The notes beneath the pieces are model-generated. The model made no database searches. It had not been told where the DNA came from and saw only the letters and a program-made list of their open reading frames with translations. From an uncultured Pseudophaeobacter sp. (GTDB lineage: Bacteria > Pseudomonadota > Alphaproteobacteria > Rhodobacterales > Rhodobacteraceae), in assembly GCA_905479575.1 (NCBI GenBank), contig CAJQNB010000014.1, forward strand, positions 35,325 through 99,324: DNA of 64,000 nucleotides, in the 5' to 3' direction. Below are positions 55,228-64,000 of this stretch, piece after piece. Position numbers and translations under genes: made by a program. Position 1 is the stretch's first letter. Each line of letters opens with the position of its first letter.

Positions 55228-57413
55228 TGGCACTCGCTGATTTTCAGGCCTTGGCTAACCCGGAAAAGTTTTTGACCGACCCAACGGTCGCTACCAATCT
55301 GCTGCGCAATTCCGATGACTTTGCAATCGCGGCAATGGGCGATTATCTGGATATTCTGGAAACCCGGACAGGTGAGGATTTTGGCGCGCTGCGGCGGATG
55401 CTCGAAAATTCGCTGATGTTTCAAGAGCAGCAGCCCCACCTGGTGATGCGCCGCCTGTTCGCGCCCTTCTTTTCCAACAAAGCCATCGACCAATGGCAGG
55501 GCTGCGCTGATGATGCCGTTGCCGCTGCGCTCGACACCCTGGCGCAGGCCAGCGATCCCGATCTGATCCGCGACTTCGTTCGACCGGCTTTGATGTCTTT
55601 CATGACCAGTTTCATCGGCTGCGCGCAGGATACGACGGGGCAATTGTATGACAGCATACGCAGTGCAAACAGTGTTGTTTCACATCCGCTGTTGTCGCTG
55701 TCAGAACTGCGCAAGATCAATGCGTCCTGCATTCATATCCTGGACAGCATTGAAGAGGACGATCCGGCCGGCGACCAGCACCCGCAGTCGTTCAAAAACT
55801 ATCTGAGGGAAAATTCTGGCCCCGGTAGCTGCATCGAAACCCAACACGCGCAGGCGGCCTTTGTTCTGGTCAGTGGGATCACGATGGCTCAATCCCTCGG
55901 GCTCACGCTTTATGGCTTGCTGCGCCGCCCCAAGGAGACCTGGAAACAGGTGGCTTTGCCGGGCTGGATTGATGACAATCTATCTGAGCTGTTTTTGACC
56001 TACCCCTCTGCTTTGACCATGGTGCGCGTGCCCACCCGCGACACAGAGATAGCCGGATGCCCGTTTCACAAAGGCGTTCCCGCGGTGGTCGACGTTGCCA
56101 GATGCAATAGCGCGCTGCGCGACACTCGCGCGCCCAATGCGCGACTGGGGGGGCTGTCGTTTGGAGCAGGGGCCCATAAATGCCCCGGCGAAGCTCTGTC
56201 TCGGATGTTTTTCAAATCGGCCCTGCCTGCGCTTGCACAGCGGTTCCCGAATCTGTGCCTGCATGTGGATCGCGCACAGTTTCAGGTATCGCCGATGGTA
56301 CAAGCGCTGCTGGCCTTGCCCTGCGAACGGGACGGCCAATCGACCTCAGTATCTGCGCGCATGGTGGACATCAAATCATTGGAGGCCGCCCGCAGTGTGA
56401 TCAATTGCGATGCCGATTTTATGCCCCCGGCTATGGAAACACACCTAAAGGCGCTCAGCGAACGCGCCGATCTTGACCTCGATCCCGCGATCACCATTGC
56501 GCGCAATGCAATGTTTTTCATGTCTGGTGAACGCCATGCAGTTTTGCGCCGCGTCGTGGCCGGGCATCTGGGGAACAACCGGTTGGACAGATGGCAACCC
56601 CGGATCGATGCTGCGATCGACGTCGGGATGGCGCAACTGGCGCAGGCGCAATCGCCTGATCTGATCCGCGACTTTGCAGACCCTGTTTTTCACGGATCGA
56701 CGCAGGACATGCTGGGCATTGTGACCCAGGACGGCGCCCGCTTCAACAAACTCGCCCCCGTGTTGCAGGATGTGCTGGAGCCCTGGCTGCATCTGCGTGA
56801 ATTGCGCCGACTTCAGGGCGTGTTTACCGAGCTGCTGGATACGATGGATCTCCCCGAGAGCGCGCAACAGGCCTCTCTGCTGCAGGTCATGGCCGATCAG
56901 GACATGCCGGATTTTACGCTACGCGACAAAAAGGCACTGGTTCTGGTGCTGTACGGCGCCAGTTTCAACCTTGCCCATACGCTGGGCAATATGGCGCATT
57001 GGCTGCTGACTCAGCCCAAAGATGAACGCACCAACATCGCCGATCCGGTCTGGATTGACAGGAATTTCGAACAGCTTTTATCGACCTGCGCCTCGCCCAA
57101 ATACATTTACAGGATGGCCCGCGAGGCGGCCACGGTGGACGGCGTGCCCCTGGCCAAGAATGACACCCTGCGCCTGCAACTGCTTTCGATCAACCGCGGT
57201 ACTGCCGTCGGGAACCTAGCCTTCGGGCATGGGTTGCATCGCTGCGTGGGGGCCGCATTGTCGCGGCGCGTGCTGAAATCCGCACTGCCGCGCCTGTTCC
57301 AGCGGTTCCCCGACATCAGCCTTCTGCCTCAACAACAGCGCTACTATTCCATGTCACAGACCGTGGCCATGTCCGCGCTGCCCTGCCGCTTATCGCGCGC
57401 GTCAGCAATCTAG
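55227..57413 (+). CDS. Tandem double cytochrome P450 fusion (two divergent heme domains)
   Basis: This 728-residue protein holds two P450-like modules of about 364 residues each. Each ends in a heme-thiolate loop: LSFGAGAHKCPGEALSR (Cys319) and LAFGHGLHRCVGAALSR (Cys673). Both modules are short. The K-helix ExxR motif is degenerate in both (SELFLTY near residue 254; EQLLSTC near 614), and the I-helix acid-Thr pair is absent (LVSGITMAQS; LYGASFNLAH). The meander before the Cys loop is also shortened. Modules share internal sequence such as QASDPDLIRDF / QAQSPDLIRDF and LLSLSELRKI / WLHLRELRRL, so they arose by internal duplication. Probable role: oxidation of a carrier-bound fatty acyl chain. 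No reductase is encoded nearby. Confidence 0.85.
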   Translation: MALADFQALANPEKFLTDPTVATNLLRNSDDFAIAAMGDYLDILETRTGEDFGALRRMLENSLMFQEQQPHLVMRRLFAPFFSNKAIDQWQGCADDAVAAALDTLAQASDPDLIRDFVRPALMSFMTSFIGCAQDTTGQLYDSIRSANSVVSHPLLSLSELRKINASCIHILDSIEEDDPAGDQHPQSFKNYLRENSGPGSCIETQHAQAAFVLVSGITMAQSLGLTLYGLLRRPKETWKQVALPGWIDDNLSELFLTYPSALTMVRVPTRDTEIAGCPFHKGVPAVVDVARCNSALRDTRAPNARLGGLSFGAGAHKCPGEALSRMFFKSALPALAQRFPNLCLHVDRAQFQVSPMVQALLALPCERDGQSTSVSARMVDIKSLEAARSVINCDADFMPPAMETHLKALSERADLDLDPAITIARNAMFFMSGERHAVLRRVVAGHLGNNRLDRWQPRIDAAIDVGMAQLAQAQSPDLIRDFADPVFHGSTQDMLGIVTQDGARFNKLAPVLQDVLEPWLHLRELRRLQGVFTELLDTMDLPESAQQASLLQVMADQDMPDFTLRDKKALVLVLYGASFNLAHTLGNMAHWLLTQPKDERTNIADPVWIDRNFEQLLSTCASPKYIYRMAREAATVDGVPLAKNDTLRLQLLSINRGTAVGNLAFGHGLHRCVGAALSRRVLKSALPRLFQRFPDISLLPQQQRYYSMSQTVAMSALPCRLSRASAI

Positions 57414-57421
57414 GAAAACAC

Positions 57422-57679
57422 ATGACAACAACGACAACCCTGTCCGACATTCAGGATTTTCTTCTCGAGCGGATCGCCAAGTTCACCAACACCGAGGTCT
57501 CGCAACTCGGCCCCGAATCTGTACTGGTGGATCTTGGTCTGCAATCCACTGATGCAGTCATTCTATCGGGGCAGGTTGAGGATGAATTTCAAACCGATAT
57601 CAGCCCGTCGATGATTTTTGAACATGAAACCCTTGGCAGCTTTGCGCAGGCCATCCTGAACAATAATTCGCCTCAATGA
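57422..57679 (+). CDS. Acyl carrier protein
   Basis: The 85-residue acidic protein has the four-helix carrier pattern with the phosphopantetheine site VDLGLQSTDAVILSG (Ser42; a Gln precedes it where Asp is usual). Upstream it is 8 bases after the P450 gene, and its stop overlaps the carbamoyltransferase start by 4 bases (ATGA). It should carry the acyl chain made by the FAAL while the P450 and carbamoyltransferase act. It is not the fatty-acid-synthesis ACP by sequence or context. Confidence 0.92.
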   Translation: MTTTTTLSDIQDFLLERIAKFTNTEVSQLGPESVLVDLGLQSTDAVILSGQVEDEFQTDISPSMIFEHETLGSFAQAILNNNSPQ

Positions 57680-59364
57680 GCACGTGGTATCTGGGACTTT
57701 CGACCTCTGGGCATGATCCGGCGCTGGCGCTAGTCGATGCCGAGGGACAGGTTGTCTTTGCCGAAGCCACAGAGCGGTTTTTGCAGGACAAGCGCGCCTG
57801 GGGCCTGGCACCTGACCATGTGTCACATCTGTCGGCAGCCCTGCACCAGTGCGGCTTTGACCGGGCCACAGATAGGCTTATGGTTGCCACCAGCTGGACT
57901 CTGATCAAGGGGGATCTGCCGGTTCAGGTGTCCAATACGCTGCTGCCGGCCTCGGATGGGCTGTGGTTGCGCAGCCTGCAGGCTGCGGCGCAATCCAACG
58001 CCGGTGCCACGCTGTTGCGTCTGGGCCTGAGCCCCGAAATGCCCGAAGTGATGCGTTTTGACCACCACCTTTGCCATGCGGCGGCGGCTGCCTATCAATC
58101 GCCTTTTTCCGATGCGACCTGCGTGGTGATGGACGGCGAGGGCGAGGCCGGATCGATTTCCGTTTTCGACATGAGCGCGCGCGCACTGAAGCGCAGGTGG
58201 CGGTCCTGGGGGCCCGGCAGCCTGGGCACCTTCTATGCCTGGATCACCGGCGCCTGCGGATTTGACTGGCGGTTGGGTGAAGAATGGAAAGTGATGGGGC
58301 TAGCGGCCTTTGGTCGGCCCATCCCTGAACTGGTCGCCAGCCTCTCTAGGCTTTTGATCGTAGATCGTGGGCGGTTGCAGTTTTGCGACGAACCTTGCCT
58401 TGCTGAGGTGCAGGCCATCGTGGCCCGCCATGCGCGCACGCCCTTTGATCCGATCATGCAGGCCGCCGATCTTGCCGCGTCGGGGCAGGCCGCTTTTGCC
58501 CATGTGGCGGATCAGGTTCTGGCAGCCTGCGCCCCCCAAACAAACGGTACTGCGAACCTGATCCTGACAGGTGGCTGTGCGCTCAATTCATCCTACAACG
58601 GCTCCATCGCACAGCGGCACGGATTTGACAGCGTGTTCGTCCCCTCGGCCCCCGCAGATGATGGCAATGCGATTGGCGCCGCCCTTCTGGCCTGGGCCAA
58701 GGATCAGGGTCACGAAACCCTGCCCATCGGGACCGGATCGGCTTACTTGGGCACACAAGTGCCTGCCAAGGCCATTCGCAAGGTACAACAGGGTGCCGGG
58801 CCGCTGCTCAGCACGGACCTGACCGGGCAATCCGCGCAGATCATCGCTGGACGTCTGGCCCAGGGCAAGATTTTGGGCGTAGTCCGGGGGCAGGCGGAAT
58901 TCGGGCCAAGAGCGCTCGGCAACCGGTCGATCCTGGCCGACCCGCGCCCCGCCAATATGAAGGACCGTCTCAATCGCGACATCAAGGGACGCGAAGCTTA
59001 CCGTCCCTTTGCTCCAATTGTTCAGGACACAGATGCGGATCAATGGTTCGAAGCCGCCCAGCCGTCGCCTTATATGTCCTTTACCAAACGCTGGCGCTCT
59101 ACGGCGAGGGATCAGGTTCCAGCGGTTGTGCATGAGGATGGCACCGGTCGGCTGCAAACGGTCAACGAAGACAGCAACCCATGGCTCAACGAATTGGTCG
59201 GCGCCTTTGGCCGCCTTACATCCGTTCCAGTGGTTCTGAACACCAGTTTCAATATAATGGGCAAGCCCATCGTGCATTCCGTCGAAGACGCGGTTGCGGT
59301 GCTGATGACCTCGGGGATGGATGGTATCGTGCTCGAAGATACTCTGTTCGAAAAAGACACCTAG
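57676..59364 (+). CDS. O-carbamoyltransferase (NodU/CmcH/TobZ family)
   Basis: This family moves a carbamoyl group from carbamoyl phosphate, via carbamoyl-AMP, onto a hydroxyl. The 562-residue protein has the N-terminal Kae1-like domain (WYLGLSTSGHDPALAL, AEATERFLQDKRAWG, FDHHLCHAAAAAYQSP, GEEWKVMGLAAFG, LTGGCALNSSYNG) and the C-terminal YrdC-like domain (QAEFGPRALGNRSILADPR, REAYRPFAPIV, VVLNTSFNIMGKPIVHS). All core motifs are present. As the last cassette gene after the ACP, it could carbamoylate a hydroxyl created by the P450. The exact substrate is not known. Confidence 0.94.
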   Translation: MSTWYLGLSTSGHDPALALVDAEGQVVFAEATERFLQDKRAWGLAPDHVSHLSAALHQCGFDRATDRLMVATSWTLIKGDLPVQVSNTLLPASDGLWLRSLQAAAQSNAGATLLRLGLSPEMPEVMRFDHHLCHAAAAAYQSPFSDATCVVMDGEGEAGSISVFDMSARALKRRWRSWGPGSLGTFYAWITGACGFDWRLGEEWKVMGLAAFGRPIPELVASLSRLLIVDRGRLQFCDEPCLAEVQAIVARHARTPFDPIMQAADLAASGQAAFAHVADQVLAACAPQTNGTANLILTGGCALNSSYNGSIAQRHGFDSVFVPSAPADDGNAIGAALLAWAKDQGHETLPIGTGSAYLGTQVPAKAIRKVQQGAGPLLSTDLTGQSAQIIAGRLAQGKILGVVRGQAEFGPRALGNRSILADPRPANMKDRLNRDIKGREAYRPFAPIVQDTDADQWFEAAQPSPYMSFTKRWRSTARDQVPAVVHEDGTGRLQTVNEDSNPWLNELVGAFGRLTSVPVVLNTSFNIMGKPIVHSVEDAVAVLMTSGMDGIVLEDTLFEKDT

Positions 59365-59496
59365 GATCTGGACCCGCTTTGCTGGACCACTTCAGTCGGG
59401 GCACTCCACGGCGTTTCAGGCACCTCATAAGCGGACTTCTGGCGCTAGTTTACAGAGCCGGCCCCCTGTTTCCTCACGGCTTTGTCGTATTTCAGG

Positions 59497-59625
59497 CCGG
59501 ATATCCTATGCGCCGCTGCCACCATGGCGGCGGGCCTCAAGCCGCCCAGCCAGTTGCTGAAGACGTTTGCGGCCTATCCGCGTCAGCACGAGCTGGCACT
59601 TGCCCTGCGTGAAACCGGCCGCATC
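59497..59625 (+). pseudogene. Decayed Tn3-family transposase, downstream piece
   Basis: One frame reads DILCAAATMAAGLKPPSQLL, then KTFAAYPRQHELALALRE and TGRIKR. This matches, from memory, the Tn3 transposase stretch that normally follows the LIxxHW-DILRLA region (typical form: [26 protein letters not shown]). It picks up almost exactly where the remnant at 51890-52265 stops and is in the same orientation. The rest of the transposase C terminus is missing; hutF begins on the other strand at 59660. The bases from 59365 to 59496 hold nothing recognisable. Confidence 0.62.
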
Positions 59626-59659
59626 AAGCGCGCAAGGAGATATCGCGTGCAGCTCAGGC

Positions 59660-61030
59660 CTAGCCTATCTGAGCCAACAAGTCGGAAATGGCGCTGCGGT
59701 ACTGCGCCAGAATCTGATCCCGCGCGACATGGCGTCCAGCCTGGACACAATGACGGCCGGCTGACCACAGATCGGTCACCACCTCATCCTTGGCGGCAAA
59801 AACAATCCCATCCAACAACTGCGTATCCGTCAGGGCGCACAGCGATGGGTGGGTGCTGTCAACGGCAACCAAATCCGCCCATTTTCCCACCGCAATCTCA
59901 CCCGCAACCCGACCCAAGGCCTGTGCGCCGCCTTTGGCAGCCCCAGTATACAGCGCCCGCCCCACCGAGCCCTCTCCCTGCACCAGAACATTGCGCGACA
60001 GATCCCGCAAGCGTTGCGAATACTCCAGCGTGCGCAGCTCTTCGGTAAGCGAGATCAATACATTTGAATCCGAGCCAACTCCAAATGCGCCACCAGCTTC
60101 CAGATAAGTGGCTCCGTTAAAGGGACCATCACCAAGATTGGCCTCGGTAATCGGGCAAAGGCCCGCCACCGCACCAGACGCCGCCATTGCGCGGGTCTCT
60201 GCCTGGGTCATATGGGTCGCATGGATGAGGCACCAGTTCTGATCCACCGGGGCATTGGCCAGCAGCCATTCAACCGGGCGCGCACCAAGCCCGGCCTGCA
60301 CCTCCTGCACTTCTTTTGGCTGCTCAGCGATGTGAATATGCACCGGGCAACCCGCAGGCTGGGCCTGCAAGACCCGCGCCAGGTCATCCGGCGCCGTGGC
60401 CCGCAAAGAATGCGGCGCGATGCCAACCTGATAATCGGCGGGCAGGGCAGATGCAGCGCGGCGCGCCTGCTCCACCAGTTTACAGAACTGGTCGGCATCA
60501 TTACCAAACCGCTTCTGGCCAGCTTCCAACGGCACCTTGCCCACCCCGGCATAGCTGTAGAGCACCGGCAGATGTGTCAGTCCAATGCCCGTTTGAGCCG
60601 CCGCCGCCATGATCCGGTCCGAATGCTCCGCCAAATTGTCATAGGCGCTGCCGTCTATTTGGTGATGCAGATAATGGAACTCTCCAACCGAAGCATAGCC
60701 TGCCTCCTGCATTTCCAGAAACACCAGTGCGGCAATGGCCTCGATCTGTTCCGGACTCAGATGGGCGGTAAACCGGTACATCAGCTCGCGCCAGGTCCAG
60801 AAACTGTCCCGCCCCGCCATTCGGTACTCGGTCATCCCTGCCATCGCCCGCTGAAAGCTGTGGCTGTGCAGATTGGCCAGGGCCGGCAAAAGGCTGTCGA
60901 CCTGGCAGTCATCCTGCTCTGGTCGCGCGTTTTCTGTGATCGCGGATATCTTGCCTTCGCGTAGCGTCAAGCGCACCTGCTCGGCCCAGCCAGTCGTCAA
61001 AAGCGCGCGTTTAGCAAAGAGTCCCGTCAT
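59660..61030 (-). CDS. hutF: Formimidoylglutamate deiminase HutF
   Basis: HutF converts N-formimino-L-glutamate to N-formyl-L-glutamate and ammonia in the five-step histidine pathway. The 456-residue amidohydrolase has the metal motif ALANLHSHSFQRAMAGMTEY, the WTWRELMYRF block, GIAPHSLRA, VHIHIAEQPKEV, IHATHMTQAE and GVGSDSN. It is transcribed away from hutI. Presence of HutF implies a HutG-type deformylase elsewhere. The 3' end abuts the transposase remnant, so the left edge of the hut locus is a mobile-element boundary. Confidence 0.95.
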   Translation of the reverse strand: MTGLFAKRALLTTGWAEQVRLTLREGKISAITENARPEQDDCQVDSLLPALANLHSHSFQRAMAGMTEYRMAGRDSFWTWRELMYRFTAHLSPEQIEAIAALVFLEMQEAGYASVGEFHYLHHQIDGSAYDNLAEHSDRIMAAAAQTGIGLTHLPVLYSYAGVGKVPLEAGQKRFGNDADQFCKLVEQARRAASALPADYQVGIAPHSLRATAPDDLARVLQAQPAGCPVHIHIAEQPKEVQEVQAGLGARPVEWLLANAPVDQNWCLIHATHMTQAETRAMAASGAVAGLCPITEANLGDGPFNGATYLEAGGAFGVGSDSNVLISLTEELRTLEYSQRLRDLSRNVLVQGEGSVGRALYTGAAKGGAQALGRVAGEIAVGKWADLVAVDSTHPSLCALTDTQLLDGIVFAAKDEVVTDLWSAGRHCVQAGRHVARDQILAQYRSAISDLLAQIG

Positions 61031-61044
61031 TTTTCACCTCATTT

Positions 61045-61058
61045 TATGTCTAGACATA
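61045..61058. promoter_or_regulatory. Perfect palindrome, likely HutC (GntR-family) operator
   Basis: TATGTCTAGACATA is a perfect 14-base palindrome in the 82-base space between the divergent hutF and hutI genes. Its core GTCTAGAC fits the GT-N-TA-N-AC pattern of HutC-subfamily operators. It should let a urocanate-responsive HutC repressor control both directions. The hutC gene is not in the window. Confidence 0.75.
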
Positions 61059-61112
61059 TGGCATATTGATTTGTACTAGAAAAGAGGAAATCGAACTATT
61101 GCAGAGGTCGCC

Positions 61113-62324
61113 ATGCAGACTGAGGATCACGTCTACACCGAGCTTCGCGCCGCCACCCTGGCCGATGGCCTTGCGCCCTATGGCTTGATTGAGGCGGCGG
61201 CCATTGCGGTGGTTGCAGGGAAAATCGCCTGGATTGGCCGCCAGGCAGAGCTCCCCGCCCGCTATGCCGGGGTCAAGGCGACTTCACTGGGTAATCGGCT
61301 GGTCACCCCCGGGCTGATCGACTGTCACACCCATGTGGTGCATGGCGGCAATCGCGCGGCGGAATTCGAACTGCGCCTCAACGGGGCCTCATACGAAGAG
61401 GTCGCGCGGGCAGGCGGTGGTATCATTTCCACCGTCACCGCTACCCGCGCCGCCACTGTAGAAGAGCTGATTACCCAGGCACTGCCCCGCGTTGACGCGA
61501 TGCTGGCAGAGGGCGTCACTACAATTGAAGTCAAATCCGGCTATGGACTGGATCTCGAAACCGAGCTGAACATGCTCCGCGCCGCCCGCGCACTGCCAGA
61601 TCACCGGCCCATCCGGGTGGTGACCAGCTTCCTAGGCGCCCATGCAGTGCCCGCTGAGTACGCTGAGGATGCCGACGGCTATATAACCAAGGTCTGCCTC
61701 CCGGCGCTGCGCGCAGCCCATAGCGAAGGCCTGGTTGATGCAGTTGACGGCTTTTGCGAGGGCATCGCCTTTTCGCCAGCACAAATCGCGCGGGTCTTTG
61801 ATCTGGCCAAAACCCTGGGCCTGCCAGTGAAGCTCCACGCCGAGCAGCTGTCCAATCTGGGCGGTGCCAAACTGGCTGCCAGCTACGGCGCGCTCTCAGC
61901 AGATCATATCGAATACCTCGACGGCGACGGGGTTGCCGCCATGGCAGCGGCGGGCACAGTGGCCGTGATCCTGCCCGGTGCATTCTATACCCTGCGCGAA
62001 ACACAAATGCCGCCAATTGATCTGCTGCGCACAGCAGGCGTACCAATGGCGCTGGCAACGGATTGCAATCCCGGCTCGGCGCCAATGACCTCGCTGCTGC
62101 TGGCGATGAACATGGGCTGTACCCTGTTTCGCATGACCCCCGAAGAAGCCCTGCGCGGTGTCACCAGCCACGCCGCCCGGGCGCTCGGCCTGTCAGATTG
62201 CGGTACACTTGCGGTCGGCAATCGCGCTGATCTCGCCATCTGGGATGTCGCCCACCCGGCAGAGCTGGCCTATCGCATCGGCTTTAACCCGCTTCATTCC
62301 CGTATTTTTGGAGGCCAGTTGTGA
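61113..62324 (+). CDS. hutI: Imidazolonepropionase HutI
   Basis: HutI opens the imidazolone ring to give formiminoglutamate. The 403-residue amidohydrolase has the metal motif [15 protein letters not shown], the family block [61 protein letters not shown] and [12 protein letters not shown]. It opens the plus-strand hut operon, and its stop overlaps hutH by 4 bases. GAGGTCG precedes the ATG. Confidence 0.97.
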   Translation: MQTEDHVYTELRAATLADGLAPYGLIEAAAIAVVAGKIAWIGRQAELPARYAGVKATSLGNRLVTPGLIDCHTHVVHGGNRAAEFELRLNGASYEEVARAGGGIISTVTATRAATVEELITQALPRVDAMLAEGVTTIEVKSGYGLDLETELNMLRAARALPDHRPIRVVTSFLGAHAVPAEYAEDADGYITKVCLPALRAAHSEGLVDAVDGFCEGIAFSPAQIARVFDLAKTLGLPVKLHAEQLSNLGGAKLAASYGALSADHIEYLDGDGVAAMAAAGTVAVILPGAFYTLRETQMPPIDLLRTAGVPMALATDCNPGSAPMTSLLLAMNMGCTLFRMTPEEALRGVTSHAARALGLSDCGTLAVGNRADLAIWDVAHPAELAYRIGFNPLHSRIFGGQL

Positions 62325-63886
62325 CCCCCCAGACCCCGATCCTAACCCTGACCCCCGGCGATGTTTCCCTCGCCGATCTTGAACGGGTTTTCCGCGAAGA
62401 ATGTGCGATACGTTTGGACGCGTCCTGCCGTCCGGCCATTGAACTGGCCCATAGCCGCATTGCTGCCGCTGCCGCCGGAAACACCGCTGTTTACGGGGTG
62501 AACACCGGCTTTGGCAAATTGGCCAGCGTCAAGATTGCTGCAGAGGACACCGCCACCCTGCAACGCAACCTGATCCTCAGCCATTGCTGTGGCGTCGGGC
62601 CTGCGATCCCGCGCGCCCATGCCCGGTTGATGATGGCGCTGAAACTGCTCAGCCTGGGGCGCGGCGCATCTGGCGTGCGGCTGGAGGTCGTCGACCTGCT
62701 GGAGGCAATGCTGGCGACAGGCGTTACCCCGGTTATTCCGGCGCAGGGCTCGGTTGGCGCTTCAGGCGACCTTGCACCGCTGTCGCATATGGCCGCCGTG
62801 ATGATGGGCGCAGCTGAGGCCGAGTTTGGCGGCACTGTCATGTCTGGTGCGGAGGCGCTGGCTGCGGCAGGTCTCACCCCGATTGAGCTGGGTCCCAAGG
62901 AAGGCCTGGCGCTGATCAATGGCACCCAATTTTCAACCGCCTTTGGTCTGGCTGGCCTGTTTGGTGCCTGGGCTGCGGCGCAAAGCGCGCTGGTCACCTC
63001 AGCGCTGACCACGGATGCCATCATGGGATCCACCGCGCCACTGCAGCCTGAAATCCACAGCCTGCGCGGCCATCGCGGCCAGATCGAGGCCGGCGCCACC
63101 CTGCGCGCTCTGTTGGAGGGGTCGGTGATCCGCGAAAGCCACCGCGAAGACGACGCCCGCGTGCAGGATCCCTATTGCATTCGCTGCCAGCCTCAGGTGG
63201 TTGGCGCCGCCATGGATGTGCTGCGACAGGCGGCGCAGACGCTGGAGATCGAGGCCAACGCTGCCACTGACAACCCGCTGGTTCTGGTGGGGGCTGATCT
63301 GATTGTTTCGGGCGGGAATTTCCACGCCGAACCCGTTGGCTTTGCTGCCGATATGATCGCGCTGGCCATTGCCGAGATTGGCGCCATCGCCCAACGACGC
63401 ATTGCGCTGATTGTCGATCCGGTGCTGAGCCACGATCTGCCGCCCTTCCTGACGCCCAATCCCGGCCTCAACTCGGGCTATATGATCGCCGAGGTCACCA
63501 CGGCGGCGCTGATGAGCGAGAACAAACATCTGGCCAATCCGTGCTCCACCGACTCAACGCCCACATCGGCCAATCAAGAAGACCATGTCTCTATGGCGGC
63601 CCACGGCGCGCGGCGTCTCATGCGTATGATCGATAATCTTTATACCATTATTGGTATCGAAATATTCTGCGGGGCCGAAGGCGTTCGCTTTCGCGCGCCT
63701 ATTGAAACCAGTCCAGCACTAAGGCGTGTCACCAAAGCCTTCTATAAACGTGTCCCGCCTCTAACCCAGGATCGTTTCATGGCAGGTGATCAGAAATTAG
63801 CCGCGGATATGGTGCGATCAGGTGTCTTGCTTGGCGCGTCAGAAACCCAGTTTCCGCGCCTCGAAAACCTTACTCTGGAGACCTAA
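62321..63886 (+). CDS. hutH: Histidine ammonia-lyase HutH
   Basis: HutH makes trans-urocanate from histidine. The 521-residue protein has the Ala-Ser-Gly triad that forms the MIO cofactor ([15 protein letters not shown]). Also present are [11 protein letters not shown] near the N terminus, [11 protein letters not shown], and the active-site loop [15 protein letters not shown]. The C-terminal region [11 protein letters not shown] is present. The start GTG at 62321 overlaps the hutI stop by 4 bases. Length is slightly above the usual ~510. Confidence 0.97.
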   Translation: MTPQTPILTLTPGDVSLADLERVFREECAIRLDASCRPAIELAHSRIAAAAAGNTAVYGVNTGFGKLASVKIAAEDTATLQRNLILSHCCGVGPAIPRAHARLMMALKLLSLGRGASGVRLEVVDLLEAMLATGVTPVIPAQGSVGASGDLAPLSHMAAVMMGAAEAEFGGTVMSGAEALAAAGLTPIELGPKEGLALINGTQFSTAFGLAGLFGAWAAAQSALVTSALTTDAIMGSTAPLQPEIHSLRGHRGQIEAGATLRALLEGSVIRESHREDDARVQDPYCIRCQPQVVGAAMDVLRQAAQTLEIEANAATDNPLVLVGADLIVSGGNFHAEPVGFAADMIALAIAEIGAIAQRRIALIVDPVLSHDLPPFLTPNPGLNSGYMIAEVTTAALMSENKHLANPCSTDSTPTSANQEDHVSMAAHGARRLMRMIDNLYTIIGIEIFCGAEGVRFRAPIETSPALRRVTKAFYKRVPPLTQDRFMAGDQKLAADMVRSGVLLGASETQFPRLENLTLET

Positions 63887-64000
63887 ATGTTTGCCCCTGA
63901 AAATAGTAGAAAAAATGCTCGCGATATATTTCCCCCGACTGGCTCAGAGCTAACCTGTAAATCATGGCAGACCGAAGCGCCCATGCGAATGCTCATGAAT
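63887..64000 (+). CDS. hutU: Urocanate hydratase HutU, N-terminal part (cut by right edge)
   Basis: The ATG directly follows the hutH stop. The 38 visible codons include the family N-terminal block [18 protein letters not shown], which matches the usual urocanate hydratase start (L-x-x-K-S-W-x-T-E-A-P-x-R-M-L-M-N). The gene continues beyond the window. It completes the order hutI-hutH-hutU. Confidence 0.85.
   Translation, partial: MFAPENSRKNARDIFPPTGSELTCKSWQTEAPMRMLMN

Noticed and set aside
59482..60048. 188-codon plus-strand frame running into hutF
   Set aside because: Only its first part resembles transposase sequence; after about 59625 it is the antisense of hutF.

Overview
The window is bacterial chromosomal DNA with high GC and dense, overlapping operons. 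Gene content points to an alphaproteobacterium of the Roseobacter group (Rhodobacterales): a TssJ-less type VI secretion system (T6SS) with Fha/PpkA/PppA/TagF control, an alphaproteobacterial che cluster with CheD, LysM-fused periplasmic binding proteins, and a hut locus that uses HutF. This assignment rests on family knowledge and was not searched. No rRNA, tRNA or CRISPR array was seen.

Layout. (1) 1-273: the start of an unrecognised minus-strand gene running off the left edge. (2) 451-29949: a nearly unbroken plus-strand T6SS operon: tssA, tssB, tssC, hcp, tagJ/impE, tssE, tssF, tssG, tssH(clpV), a helical protein with a hydrophobic hairpin, a NavBac-type voltage-gated sodium channel, a giant TssB-linker-TssBC fusion, vgrG, a small unknown, PAAR, fha, tssK, tssL(OmpA), tssM, tagF, pppA. 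The opposing ppkA kinase (30051-32219) completes the threonine-phosphorylation switch. (3) 32345-36126: envelope proteins probably linked to secretion: an OmpA-like protein, a membrane-anchored M15 peptidase (TagX-like candidate), a secreted unknown, and an exported caspase-fold/Sel1 protein. (4) 36266-45657: chemotaxis, with a minus-strand operon (STAS, cheY, cheA, cheW, cheR, second cheY, helical unknown) and plus-strand mcp, cheB, cheD. (5) 45822-48421: modABC molybdate transporter. (6) 48491-51643: two paralogous LysM/solute-binding proteins and a single-pass membrane protein. (7) 51890-59625: a five-gene cassette (Cys-type thioesterase-like protein, fatty acyl-AMP ligase, tandem double cytochrome P450, acyl carrier protein, O-carbamoyltransferase) lying between two pieces of a decayed Tn3-family transposase. 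(8) 59660-64000: histidine degradation genes, hutF diverging from hutI-hutH-hutU (hutU cut by the right edge), with a perfect HutC-type palindrome between them.

Most unusual: the 1333-residue T6SS sheath fusion carrying a second copy of TssB and about 23 copies of a short acidic-leucine motif; the canonical sodium channel gene whose 3' end overlaps that fusion gene; and the fatty-acyl/double-P450/carbamoyl cassette, whose logic (activate a fatty acid, load it on a carrier, oxidise, carbamoylate, release) suggests an uncharacterised carbamoylated lipid product. The cassette appears to sit inside a broken transposase gene, so it was probably acquired by transfer.
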